Of a stretch of 49,735 nt of DNA, positions 23,108-32,173 are shown piece after piece. This stretch comes from Verrucomicrobiota bacterium (lineage in GTDB: Bacteria > Verrucomicrobiota > Verrucomicrobiia > Chthoniobacterales > Terrimicrobiaceae): positions 1-49,735 of the forward strand of contig JAPLTF010000078.1 in NCBI GenBank assembly GCA_026398275.1, given 5' to 3'. Each line of letters opens with the position of its first letter. Position 1 is the first letter of the stretch. The notes beneath the pieces were generated by a model. That model was not told where the DNA came from and did not search any database. It saw nothing but the letters and a program-made list of their open reading frames with translations. The translations under genes and the position numbers were made by a program.

Positions 23108-24067
23108 ATGGGACGCCAGGTCAAACCCACCGCCGGAGTCATCGGGCTCGGCATCATTGGAAGCAGGGTGGTCTCCGCTTTGAGAAAAAACGGATACCAG
23201 GTGTGGCTATACAATCGCTCCCCGCGTCCGGAACCGAATTTTCTGAGCTGCCCCGCCGAAGTGGCCGAGTCCGCAAAGCACATCCAGATCTTTGTTTCTG
23301 ACGGCCCCGCATTGATCTCCGTCGTCAAAAATCTCGCTCCGGCCCTGACTCCCGATCACGTGGTGATGAACCACGCGACGATCTCCCCCCACGAGACCAG
23401 GGAGGCCGCGGAAATCGTGGCCTCACGTCACGCAAAGTTTCTCGATGCCCCGTTCACCGGAAGCCGCGACGCGGCGGAGCGCGGCGAGCTCGTCTACTAC
23501 ATCGGAGGTGATTCGGCAGTCCTCTCATCCGTCCGCCCACTCCTTCAGGCCTCCTCGAAGCAGATTCTGGAGATCGGCGACATCGGGCAGGCATCCGTTG
23601 TCAAAATTGCCACCAACCTCATCGCGGCGACCGCCGTGGAGGCCCTCGCCGAGGCGCATGCGCTTCTCGACAAAAACGGAATCGACCTCCGAAAGCTTTC
23701 GCTCGCGCTTCAGTCCCATGCCGTCCGCTCCCCGCTCGCGGACATGAAAATTCCAGGGATGATCTCCGGCGATTTCGAGCCCAGGTTTTCTCTCAAGCAC
23801 ATGTTCAAGGATATCCAGCTTGCCCTCGGGCTCGCCGCGGAGAAGGAGATTGACCTTCCCGCCGCCTCCGCATTCGCCGGCGCTGCCATGGCGGGCATCC
23901 AACAGGGCTGGGGAGATTCCGACTTCTCCGTAATTTCCAGATTCTACGGGTTTCCTGGTCAGGGCCACGCGCTGCCGGAGGTATCCCCCGAGGCTGCCAA
24001 GCCGGAGCCCGCGGCAGCGGAAACCAAAGCGGCACGCGGCTGGAGCCTCTTCCGCGGCGGAAAGTGA
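23108..24067 (+). CDS. NAD(P)-dependent beta-hydroxyacid dehydrogenase-like oxidoreductase
   Basis: The 319-aa product (ATG 23108; a TTG at 23096 that overlaps the upstream stop is the alternative) has the 6-phosphogluconate dehydrogenase NAD-binding fold, with GVIGLGIIGSRVVSALRKNG. The 'sensor' segment reads LDAPFTGSRDAAERGELVYYIGG, shown here in two halves: LDAPFTGSRDAAE and LVYYIGG. The catalytic Lys region is QASVVKIATNLI. A typical C-terminal helical domain follows (SLKHMFKDIQLALGLA). The family reduces or oxidises 3-hydroxyacids, glyoxylate or succinic semialdehyde; the substrate cannot be set here. The C-terminal Ala/Glu tail is not conserved. Its stop overlaps the next start (GTGA). 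Confidence 0.85.
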   Translation: MGRQVKPTAGVIGLGIIGSRVVSALRKNGYQVWLYNRSPRPEPNFLSCPAEVAESAKHIQIFVSDGPALISVVKNLAPALTPDHVVMNHATISPHETREAAEIVASRHAKFLDAPFTGSRDAAERGELVYYIGGDSAVLSSVRPLLQASSKQILEIGDIGQASVVKIATNLIAATAVEALAEAHALLDKNGIDLRKLSLALQSHAVRSPLADMKIPGMISGDFEPRFSLKHMFKDIQLALGLAAEKEIDLPAASAFAGAAMAGIQQGWGDSDFSVISRFYGFPGQGHALPEVSPEAAKPEPAAAETKAARGWSLFRGGK

Positions 24068-24942
24068 GCAAAGCTCCTGCGGAGCGAATCCAAGCCCTCC
24101 GCGACTCCGGAGGGTATTTCCCGCTCCGGCACAGATCCCGGATCCGCCTCACCGGTGCCGATCGCGTCAGATATCTCAACGGGCAGCTCACGGCGGACAT
24201 CACCAAACTCGCCGGGGAAACCGCAAAGCCGGCCCTGCTCCTCACTGCCAAGGGCAAACTCTGCGCGCCCGTCCTGGTTTGGAAAGACAGCGACGCCCTT
24301 GTGGTAGAAGTCGAGGAAAGCCTGCGCGAAGAATCCCTCGCAAGGCTGGAGCGATACATCATCTCGGATGATGTCGTCCTCGAAGACATGGCCCCCGCGC
24401 CCCAGGTCTTCCACGCCTTTGGAACCGGGGCTTCGCCTGCCGGATCCCTTAAAATCAACAGGCTCGGCGTCCCCGGATTCGACACGGAGACCGAACCCAC
24501 ACATCTTCTCATGGCAGAGCCCGCCGAGGTGGAATTCCTCCGCATCGCGCGCGCCCTCCCCGCGTGGGGAGCCGAGCTCGATACCAACACCCTGCCGCAG
24601 GAAGCCCGCCTGGAAACTTCCTCCGTGGATTTTGACAAAGGCTGCTACGTCGGCCAAGAAGTCGTCTCCAGGCTCAGGAGCGTGGGACGGGTCAACCGCC
24701 TCCTCCACGCCTTCCATGGCACGCTGGAACCCACCTCCGAAACCCGGCTTTCCCTGCATTTGCCCGGTCGCCCCGGCGACGTCGCCGGAACCCTCACCAG
24801 CTGGTGCCACGATTTTGAGTTGGCGCAAACCATCGCTCTTGGTTATCTCAACCGTGAGTTCGATGATTCCGAATCATTCGTCGCCGCCGATGCGGCGGGC
24901 AATGCTCTTGGAAAACTTGAAAAACGTCCCATCCTGACCTGA
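24064..24942 (+). CDS. ygfZ: YgfZ/GcvT-type folate-binding protein
   Basis: The 292-aa product starts at GTG 24064, overlapping the upstream stop. It belongs to the COG0354 YgfZ group related to GcvT (glycine cleavage T-protein), which binds folate and supports Fe-S protein assembly or repair. The hallmark KGCYVGQEVVSR lies near residue 195, and the N-terminal RLTGADRVRYLNGQLTADI is characteristic. The C-terminal barrel (ALGYLNREFD) is complete. The downstream cyclophilin starts directly after its stop. Gene symbol assigned by family only. Confidence 0.85.
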   Translation: MSKAPAERIQALRDSGGYFPLRHRSRIRLTGADRVRYLNGQLTADITKLAGETAKPALLLTAKGKLCAPVLVWKDSDALVVEVEESLREESLARLERYIISDDVVLEDMAPAPQVFHAFGTGASPAGSLKINRLGVPGFDTETEPTHLLMAEPAEVEFLRIARALPAWGAELDTNTLPQEARLETSSVDFDKGCYVGQEVVSRLRSVGRVNRLLHAFHGTLEPTSETRLSLHLPGRPGDVAGTLTSWCHDFELAQTIALGYLNREFDDSESFVAADAAGNALGKLEKRPILT

Positions 24943-25548
24943 ATGAAATCCAACCTCGCCCTTCTCCTGATCCTCGCCGCCGGCCTGCTGGCAGCCCACG
25001 CCGCACCTCTCGGACCGGATGTCGCCGTCCTTCAAATCCGCGTCGGAAAAGCCAGGGAACTCCAACGCGTCGTCATCGGGCTCTACGATACCTCCACCCC
25101 CGTCACGGTTGCAAATTTCAAGGAGCTCGTCCGGAAAAAATTCTACAACGGCCTGCGGTTCCACCGCGCCCTGCCGGGAACCCTGGTCCAGACCGGCGAT
25201 CCCTCCAGCCGTCACGGCCAGGCCGACCGCACCGGGACCGGCGGACCCGGCTTTACCATTCCCGCCGAGATCAAGCTCCGCCATGACAAAGGCTCCGTCG
25301 CCATGGCCCGCCTCCCCGACGCCATCAACCCCGCGAAAAATTCCAATGGCAGCCAGTTCTACGCCTGCCTGAAACCGCTCCCGAAGCTCGACGGCCAGTT
25401 CACGGTCTTTGGCGAAGTCCTCGAAGGACTGGACGTCCTCGACTACATCAGCAACCAGCCGACAAACAGCAACGATTTTCCATTGCCAAAAATCGTGATA
25501 AAATCCATTGTCATCGAACCGCGCGTCGCCCCACCGGCGAATCAGTAA
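24943..25548 (+). CDS. Exported cyclophilin-type peptidyl-prolyl isomerase
   Basis: The 201-aa product has a signal peptide (LALLLILAAGLLAAHAAP) and a cyclophilin domain: VVIGLYDTSTPVTVANF, FYNGLRFHRALPGTLVQTGD, GGPGFTIPAEI and NSNGSQFYACLKPLPKLDG. The catalytic Arg in FHR is present. The usual active-site phrase SQFFI reads SQFYA, and the position normally holding Trp is Lys in KLDG, typical of small bacterial cyclophilins. It acts in the periplasm. It abuts the YgfZ gene without a gap and lies 28 bases before tRNA-Tyr. Confidence 0.92.
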   Translation: MKSNLALLLILAAGLLAAHAAPLGPDVAVLQIRVGKARELQRVVIGLYDTSTPVTVANFKELVRKKFYNGLRFHRALPGTLVQTGDPSSRHGQADRTGTGGPGFTIPAEIKLRHDKGSVAMARLPDAINPAKNSNGSQFYACLKPLPKLDGQFTVFGEVLEGLDVLDYISNQPTNSNDFPLPKIVIKSIVIEPRVAPPANQ

Positions 25549-25576
25549 CCCACTGACTCCGCGCAAATTTCCCAAC

Positions 25577-25659
25577 GGGTAGGTACCGAAGTGGCCAAAC
25601 GGGGTGGACTGTAAATCCACTGGCTTACGCCTTCAATGGTTCGAATCCATTCCTGCCCA
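25577..25659 (+). tRNA. tRNA-Tyr (anticodon GUA)
   Basis: The 83-nt gene has acceptor arms GGGTAGG and CCTGCCC (one T-G pair) with discriminator A at 25659. The anticodon stem-loop is GGACTGTAAATCC, with GTA at the centre. A long class II variable arm and the T-arm GGTTCGAATCC follow. No CCA is encoded. A hairpin with flanking T and A runs follows at once. The 3' 16 bases plus the next 8 recur at 25786-25809. Confidence 0.95.
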
Positions 25660-25667
25660 TTCTTTTC
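25644..25667 (+). repeat. tRNA 3'-end direct repeat, copy 1
   Basis: A 24-base stretch begins AATCCATTCCTGCCCATTCT and ends TTTC; it covers the T-arm 3' strand, acceptor strand, discriminator and eight flanking bases. The identical 24 bases occur at 25786-25809. This is the pattern left by tyrosine-recombinase integration at a tRNA 3' end. Confidence 0.85.
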
Positions 25668-25681
25668 TGCGAAGCAGAAAA
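25663..25681 (+). terminator. Hairpin behind tRNA-Tyr
   Basis: TTTTCTGC and GCAGAAAA form a perfect eight-pair stem with a GAA loop. The stem is A/T-rich at the base, so T and A runs are part of it. It could end tRNA transcription in either direction. Confidence 0.5.
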
Positions 25682-25785
25682 CAAAAGTTCATCCCAATGG
25701 ATGAGAACTCCGTTCGACTACCCGCGCGATAGCGCTTCCCTCATTCGCGAAGCCTCTCCCGTAGAGCCCCGGCCGCGCCGGGGAT

Positions 25786-25809
25786 AATCCATTCCTGCCC
25801 ATTCTTTTC
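25786..25809 (+). repeat. tRNA 3'-end direct repeat, copy 2
   Basis: Perfect 24-base copy of 25644-25667, 142 bases downstream of the first. The interval contains no gene; it holds the tRNA hairpin and a CCCCGGC-CGC-GCCGGGG palindrome (25767-25783) behind a GTAGAG stretch reminiscent of the REP-like end at 1017. It looks like an att-site scar. Confidence 0.8.
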
Positions 25810-25830
25810 CGTGGTCAAGGAACGGGAATC

Positions 25831-28800
25831 TCACCCGGCAGTCCCCGCGATCGCTCGTGGTTTCACGCGGAACAGCCGGAGCACGGCGACGAAGAACAGC
25901 GGGATGAAAAGGATGCCGAAGAACGTCGCGGAGAATGTGCCGCCGATCACCCCGGTGCCAATGGCATTCTGCCCGCCGGAGCCGGCACCGGTCGTGAGCG
26001 CGAGCGGAAGGACGCCGAGCATGAACGCGCACGAGGTCATGAGGATCGGCCGCAACCGCTGGCGTGAGGCGGCGAGAGCGGCTTCCACCAGCCCCATGCC
26101 CTGATCATAGTTCGCCTTCGCAAACTCGACGATCAGGATGGCATTCTTCGCGGAGAGCCCGACGATCGTGAGCAGTCCGACCTGCAGGAACACGTCGTTC
26201 GACAGCCCCCGGCTCATCGTGGCGACGACCGCTCCGAGGATGCCGAGCGGAACCGACATCATCACAGCTGTCGGGATCGACCAGCTTTCGTAGAGGGCGG
26301 CGAGGCAGAGGAAAACGACGAGAAGCGAGATGGCATACAGCGAGCCCGACTGCGCGCCGGCGGCGCGCTCCTCGTAGGAGAGCCCGCTCCATTCGAACCC
26401 GATCCCCTTCGGCAATTTGTGAGCGATCTCCTCCATCGCCTTCATGGCCGTGCCGCTGCTTTCGCCGGGCGCCGGCTGCCCGAGGATCTGCATGGAGGGG
26501 CGACCGTTGAATCGCTCGAGGCGCGGGGAGCCGAAGGTCCACTCCCCGGTGGCGAACGCGGAGAAAGGCACCATTTTTCCGGAGGCGTTGCGCACATACC
26601 ACTTTCCGAAATCTTCGGGCTGCATGCGCGACGAAGGATTTCCCTGGAGGAAAACGCGCTTGATCCTTCCGCGATCGACGAAGTCGTTGACGTAGGCGGA
26701 CCCCCATGCGGTCGAGAGCGTGCTGTTGATGTCGGCGATCGTCAGGCCGAGCGCCCCGGCCTTCTCGTGGTCGATCTTGATCCGGTATTGCGGTTCGTCG
26801 TTGAGCCCGTTCGGGCGCACCGCGACAAGCTGTTCGGGGTTCTTGGCGGCCATCCCGAGGAGCTGATTGCGAGCCTCCATGAGCTTTTCATGGCCGACGC
26901 CGGCCTGGTCGATGAGCTGGAAGTCAAAGCCGGTGGCATTGCCGAGCTCGAACACGGCGGGCGGCGGAAACGCAAACGCCAGCGCCTCTCGGTAGCTCAT
27001 GAACCGCGCCATCGCGCGCTTGGCAATCGCCTGCACGCGGTTCTGTTTTCCGGGGCGGCTGTTCCAGTCTTTGAGGCGCACGAAGACCAGCCCGGCATTC
27101 TGCCCGCGACCGCCGAAGCTGAATCCGGCCACGGTGAGCACCGACTCGACGCTGGCCTTCTCCTCGTTCAGCAAATAGTCCCGCACCTTGTCCAAAACTT
27201 TTTCCGTGCTGCTCAGCGTCGAGCCCGGCGGGGTGGTGACCTGCGCAAACATGAGCCCCTGGTCCTCATCCGGCAGGAACGAAGTCGGGAGTCTTTTGAA
27301 CAGAACCACCATGGCCACAACGATCGCCAGATAGATGACAAGGAACCGTCCGCTCCGGTTCAGGATGCCGGTGACGGTGCCGACGTATTGATTCGTCCCC
27401 CAGTGGAAGGTTTTGTTGAACCACCCGAAAAAACCCCTCGTGGCCTCGCGGTGTCCTTTGGGAATCGGTTTCAGCAGGGTCGCACAGAGGGCCGGTGTGA
27501 AGATCAGGGCCACGAGAACCGAGAGCGCCATGGCGGACACGATCGTGATCGAGAACTGACGGTAGATGACGCCGGTCGAGCCGCCGAAGAAGGCCATCGG
27601 CACGAACACCGCGGAGAGCACGAGGCCGATGCCGATCAGCGCACCCGTGATTTGCGACATGGATTTGCGCGTGGCCTCGCGCGGCGAAAGCCCCTCCTCG
27701 GACATCACGCGCTCAACATTTTCGACCACGACGATCGCGTCATCAACCAGCAGCCCGATCGCCAGCACCATCGCAAACATCGTCAGCGTGTTGATCGAGA
27801 ATCCGCAGGCGGATAAAACAGCGAACGCCCCGAGCAACACGACCGGCACGGCAATCGTCGGGATGAGCGTCGCCCGGAAATTCTGCAGAAACAGATACAT
27901 CACGCAAAACACCAGAAGCACGGCCTCGAAGAGCGTGACCACCACCTCATGGATGGAGATCTCGACAAACGGCGCGGTGTCGAGCGGGTAGACGACTTTC
28001 ACGCCGTGGGGGAACGTCGGCTGAAGCCGCTCCATTGTGGCCCGAACCGCCTCGACCGTCGTCAGCGCATTCGCTCCGGTCGCCAGGCGGATCGCCATGC
28101 CGGACGTCGGCTGGCCGTTGTATTTGGCAGCGATCGAAAAGTTTTCCCCGTCGAGTTTGATCTCCGCAACGTCCTTGAGGCGGATCTGCCCGCCGCCGGC
28201 ATCGACCCGAAGCAGGATCTTCCCGAACTCCTCCGGCGTCGAGAGCCGCGACGGCCCGAGAACCGTGGCATTGATCTGCTGGCCGGCCGCCGAGGGAAGG
28301 CCGCCGATCTCGCCGGAAGCCACCTGAACATTCTGCGCCGCGATCGCGTTCCGCACGTCGGCCGGAGTGAGGCTGTAGTTCGTGAGCTTTGTGGGGTCGA
28401 GCCAGATCCGCATCGCGTATTGGGATCCGAACACCTGGAAGTCCCCGACCCCCGGCGTGCGACTGATGGGATCCTGGATGTTCGACACGACGAAATCCTG
28501 CAGGTCGGCCGCGTTCATGCTTCCGTCAGTGGAGACGAACGCCACGATCACCAAAAAGTTTCTTGTGGATTTCGCGACCCGGATCCCCCTCTGCTGGACT
28601 TCCTGCGGAAGGAGCGGAATCGCCAGCGAAAGCTTGTTCTGGACCTGGACCTGGGCGACGTCCGGGTTCGTGCCCTGGCGGAACGTCAGCGTGATCATCA
28701 TGTTTCCGTCCTTCGTGCTCTCGGAGGAAAAGTAGAGCAGGTTGTCGATGCCGTTCATCTGCTGCTCGATCACCTGCACCACCGAGCTCTGGACGGTTTC

Positions 28801-28962
28801 CGCAGAGGCTCCGGGGTAGTTCACGGTGATCGATACCGCAGGCGGCGCGATGCTCGGATACTGCGCGATGGGAAGGGTCTTCAGCGCGAGCGCGCCCGCC
28901 AGCATCATGAAGATGGCAATGACCCAGGCAAAGATCGGGCGGTCGATGAAAAAATTAACCAT
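25831..28962 (-). CDS. RND multidrug efflux pump, inner-membrane transporter (AcrB/MexB type)
   Basis: The 1043-aa product is a full-length hydrophobe/amphiphile efflux protein. It begins [20 protein letters not shown] and shows the porter-domain text [20 protein letters not shown]. The proton-relay Asp pair sits in TM4 ([20 protein letters not shown]). Duplicated periplasmic halves are visible, and the C-terminal TM bundle includes [15 protein letters not shown]. It exports drugs, dyes or lipophilic compounds using proton-motive force, with an adaptor and an outer-membrane channel. It lies three bases after the adaptor gene on the same strand. No TolC-type gene is present in the window. Confidence 0.95.
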   Translation of the reverse strand: MVNFFIDRPIFAWVIAIFMMLAGALALKTLPIAQYPSIAPPAVSITVNYPGASAETVQSSVVQVIEQQMNGIDNLLYFSSESTKDGNMMITLTFRQGTNPDVAQVQVQNKLSLAIPLLPQEVQQRGIRVAKSTRNFLVIVAFVSTDGSMNAADLQDFVVSNIQDPISRTPGVGDFQVFGSQYAMRIWLDPTKLTNYSLTPADVRNAIAAQNVQVASGEIGGLPSAAGQQINATVLGPSRLSTPEEFGKILLRVDAGGGQIRLKDVAEIKLDGENFSIAAKYNGQPTSGMAIRLATGANALTTVEAVRATMERLQPTFPHGVKVVYPLDTAPFVEISIHEVVVTLFEAVLLVFCVMYLFLQNFRATLIPTIAVPVVLLGAFAVLSACGFSINTLTMFAMVLAIGLLVDDAIVVVENVERVMSEEGLSPREATRKSMSQITGALIGIGLVLSAVFVPMAFFGGSTGVIYRQFSITIVSAMALSVLVALIFTPALCATLLKPIPKGHREATRGFFGWFNKTFHWGTNQYVGTVTGILNRSGRFLVIYLAIVVAMVVLFKRLPTSFLPDEDQGLMFAQVTTPPGSTLSSTEKVLDKVRDYLLNEEKASVESVLTVAGFSFGGRGQNAGLVFVRLKDWNSRPGKQNRVQAIAKRAMARFMSYREALAFAFPPPAVFELGNATGFDFQLIDQAGVGHEKLMEARNQLLGMAAKNPEQLVAVRPNGLNDEPQYRIKIDHEKAGALGLTIADINSTLSTAWGSAYVNDFVDRGRIKRVFLQGNPSSRMQPEDFGKWYVRNASGKMVPFSAFATGEWTFGSPRLERFNGRPSMQILGQPAPGESSGTAMKAMEEIAHKLPKGIGFEWSGLSYEERAAGAQSGSLYAISLLVVFLCLAALYESWSIPTAVMMSVPLGILGAVVATMSRGLSNDVFLQVGLLTIVGLSAKNAILIVEFAKANYDQGMGLVEAALAASRQRLRPILMTSCAFMLGVLPLALTTGAGSGGQNAIGTGVIGGTFSATFFGILFIPLFFVAVLRLFRVKPRAIAGTAG

Positions 28963-28965
28963 GCC

Positions 28966-30159
28966 CTATTTTGCGGTCTCTTCCGCGACCTCCACCGGTC
29001 GCACCTCGGCCCCGGGCGCAATCTTTTGCAGCCCCTCGACGATCAGCCGGTCACCCGCTTTCAGCCCGTCGGTGACCAGCCACTTGTCGCCGATGGCCCG
29101 GTCGGTTTTCAGCACCCGGAGCTCGATTTTGCTCCCCTCGCCCACAACGAACGCCGTCGGCTCGCCACGCACGTTGCGCGTCACGCCTTTTTGAGGAACC
29201 AGAATCGCCTGCTCGTTGACTCCCTCGCTGACAATCGCACGCACGAACATCCCCGGAAGAAGCTCGCGTCGGGGATTCGGAAAAACCGCCCGCAAAGTCA
29301 CCGAGTCGGTCCCCGGATCCACCCCGACCTCCGAGAACTGGAGCGTGCCCGGCTCGGAATACTCCGTGCCGTCCTCGAACACCAGCCGGGTCGTGGCTTC
29401 GCCGACCTTCGAATTCTTGAGATGGCCGGATGCCACCTCGCGCTGCAGGCGGAGCAGCTGGCTGCTCGATTGGGTGATGTCCACGTAGATCGGATCAAGC
29501 TGCTGGACAGTCGCCAGCGCACCGGCCTGCCCGGATGTCACGAGCGCCCCCTCGGTGATCATCGAGCGTCCGATGAATCCCGAGATCGGCGAGAGGACCT
29601 TCGTGTATTCCAGATTGATGCGGGCCTCCTCCAGGACCGCCTGCCGCGAGGCGATGTCCGCCTCCGCCTGCCGCATCACCGCAAACGAGTCGTCGTAATC
29701 CTGCTGGCTGATCACCTTCGAGCCCGCCAGCTTTTTGCGGCGATCCATCAGAAGTTCCGCCACATGGGCCGCCGCCGCCGCCTTCGCCAGATCCGCCTTC
29801 GCGCTATCGTATGCGGTCTGATACGTCGCCGGATTGATCTGATAAAGCTGCTCGCCCAGCTTGACCTGGGCCCCTTCCGTAAACAGGCGCTGCAGGATGA
29901 TCCCGCTCACCTGCGGACGCACTTCGGCGATCCGGCAGGCCGCGGTCCGCCCGGGCAATTCCGTGACGATCTCCGCCCGCTGCGGTGCCAGCGTCACCAC
30001 CGCAACCTCCTGCGGCGGCATCCCCCCGGGTGGCCCGGCTACAGCATTTTCGGACTTCTTACCGCATCCGGTCATCAAGGCGACCGTGACGATCAAAAGA
30101 CCCGCCAGGTGCGCGCCGCGCCACAACGTTGCTCGGGTGGGAGGCGATAGGTGGTTCAT
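28966..30159 (-). CDS. RND periplasmic adaptor (AcrA/MexA type) lipoprotein
   Basis: The 397-aa product has lipobox ALMTGC at about residue 27-32. It then shows the adaptor order: beta-barrel start (QEVAVVTLAPQRAEIV), lipoyl half (VRPQVSGIILQRLFTEGAQV), alpha hairpin with coiled coil (about 110-190), second lipoyl half (LSPISGFIGRSMITEGALV) and barrel plus membrane-proximal domain (GTDSVTLRAVFPNPRRELLP). It bridges the inner pump and an outer channel. It is the first gene of the pump operon, and the promoter called at 30244-30270 reads into it. Confidence 0.94.
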   Translation of the reverse strand: MNHLSPPTRATLWRGAHLAGLLIVTVALMTGCGKKSENAVAGPPGGMPPQEVAVVTLAPQRAEIVTELPGRTAACRIAEVRPQVSGIILQRLFTEGAQVKLGEQLYQINPATYQTAYDSAKADLAKAAAAAHVAELLMDRRKKLAGSKVISQQDYDDSFAVMRQAEADIASRQAVLEEARINLEYTKVLSPISGFIGRSMITEGALVTSGQAGALATVQQLDPIYVDITQSSSQLLRLQREVASGHLKNSKVGEATTRLVFEDGTEYSEPGTLQFSEVGVDPGTDSVTLRAVFPNPRRELLPGMFVRAIVSEGVNEQAILVPQKGVTRNVRGEPTAFVVGEGSKIELRVLKTDRAIGDKWLVTDGLKAGDRLIVEGLQKIAPGAEVRPVEVAEETAK

Positions 30160-30539
30160 GCTGGAAAGAAAGTTTTCAGTGGGAATAAGAAAAATTTCCT
30201 CACTTCCCTGATTTGTTAATCACTTTGATTATTAATATCGTTTATTATATTGCGCGGAAAATATTGTCAAGTGAGTCGCTGGTGCAGGAGAGCATTCCCT
30301 CGTGCCCGCGAATTTCCAGGCGGCCATGAGCGGAGCCAGGGGAAAGGACCTGAGCAAATCCCGGGAGGGACCAGTTGGTTGCCTCCCATGGAATTTGATG
30401 CGTCCGCCCGATGAGTGGCTGGCCTCCGGTTGACTTCCAAGTTAAGCCGGTCTTTGATGTCGCCTTTAACAGGCCGGCAGCCGCCCACTGCGGGCCTTAA
30501 ATCCACGGGCGCAGCAGGAACCAAAAACAAGAAAGAGCC
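30160..30539. other. Non-coding interval between the RND operon and the ABC ATPase
   Basis: The left 110 bases are strikingly AT-rich compared with the rest of the window and hold the pump promoter. They also hold short palindromic steps (TTAATCACTTTGATTATTAA) that could bind a regulator. The right 260 bases are GC-rich. They have no convincing ORF and give no clear promoter hexamers for the ATPase gene; AAGAAAGAGCC just before 30540 can serve as a weak ribosome site. Confidence 0.6.
30244..30270 (-). promoter_or_regulatory. Promoter of the RND efflux operon
   Basis: On the minus strand TTGACA (30265-30270) and TATAAT (30244-30249) both match the sigma-70 consensus, separated by 15 bases. 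An alternative -10, TAATAA, sits two bases further downstream with a 17-base spacer. The expected start of transcription is about 70-80 bases before the adaptor ATG, leaving room for an operator in the AT-rich leader. Confidence 0.6.
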
Positions 30540-31684
<1,145 letters not shown>

Positions 31685-31688
<4 letters not shown>

Positions 31689-32153
31689 CGGATATGCGCC
31701 GCAAAAATCACGCTTCGAAATCCATCTCATCCGCCGCCCGGACCAGCTCGGACTTCGAGCGGGAGGAGCGGGTCCAGCTTTCGCCGTTTGCCGTGCCGCC
31801 CGAGGGCACGGCGGGACGTGCGCATCGCGAGCCCGGCCACGCGTTCCGCTCGGAGATCCAGAGGGACCGCGCGCGGATCATCCATTGCTCGGCGTTCCGG
31901 AGGCTCGACGGAAAGACCCAGGTCTTTCTGAACGGGACCGGTGACCACTACCGGACCCGCCTGACCCACACGATCGAGGTGGCCTCGATCAGCCGCACGA
32001 TCGCGCGGGCCCTCCGGCTCAATGAGGACCTCGCGAATCAAGAAATACGGGATGGAGCGCAGCCTCTGCGATTACATCTCGGGGATGACCGACCGCTACC
32101 TCGCATTGCAGCACCGGGAATTGGTTGCCACAAAACCGCGCGACCGGGCCTGA
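31685..32153 (+). pseudogene. dgt: dGTPase (dNTP triphosphohydrolase), internally deleted
   Basis: The N-terminal part (about 110 aa from ATG 31694 or the TTG at 31685) shows family text: [38 protein letters not shown] and [20 protein letters not shown]. Directly after NEDLA the reading frame jumps: in another frame the DNA gives [20 protein letters not shown] and YLALQHREL, which is the C-terminal end of the same family (stop TGA 32151-32153). The central HD-domain metal site (HDLGH, PFGH) and about 200 codons are missing. The junction is a single out-of-frame deletion, so there is no activity. Confidence 0.85.
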
Positions 32154-32173
32154 AGATCTGTCTTCAGGATTTT
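32149..32173. terminator. Hairpin at the end of the dgt remnant, overlapping the clpB stop
   Basis: CCTGAAGA (32149-32156) and TCTTCAGG (32161-32168) form a perfect eight-pair stem with loop TCTG, followed by ATTTTG on the plus strand. It covers the final codons of clpB on the other strand. It may act on both converging transcripts, with the T run favouring the plus one. Confidence 0.6.

Noticed and set aside
27949-30150. 733-aa plus-strand ORF opposite the RND genes
   Set aside because: Arg/His/Asp-rich antisense shadow; the minus strand encodes the well-known pump and adaptor.
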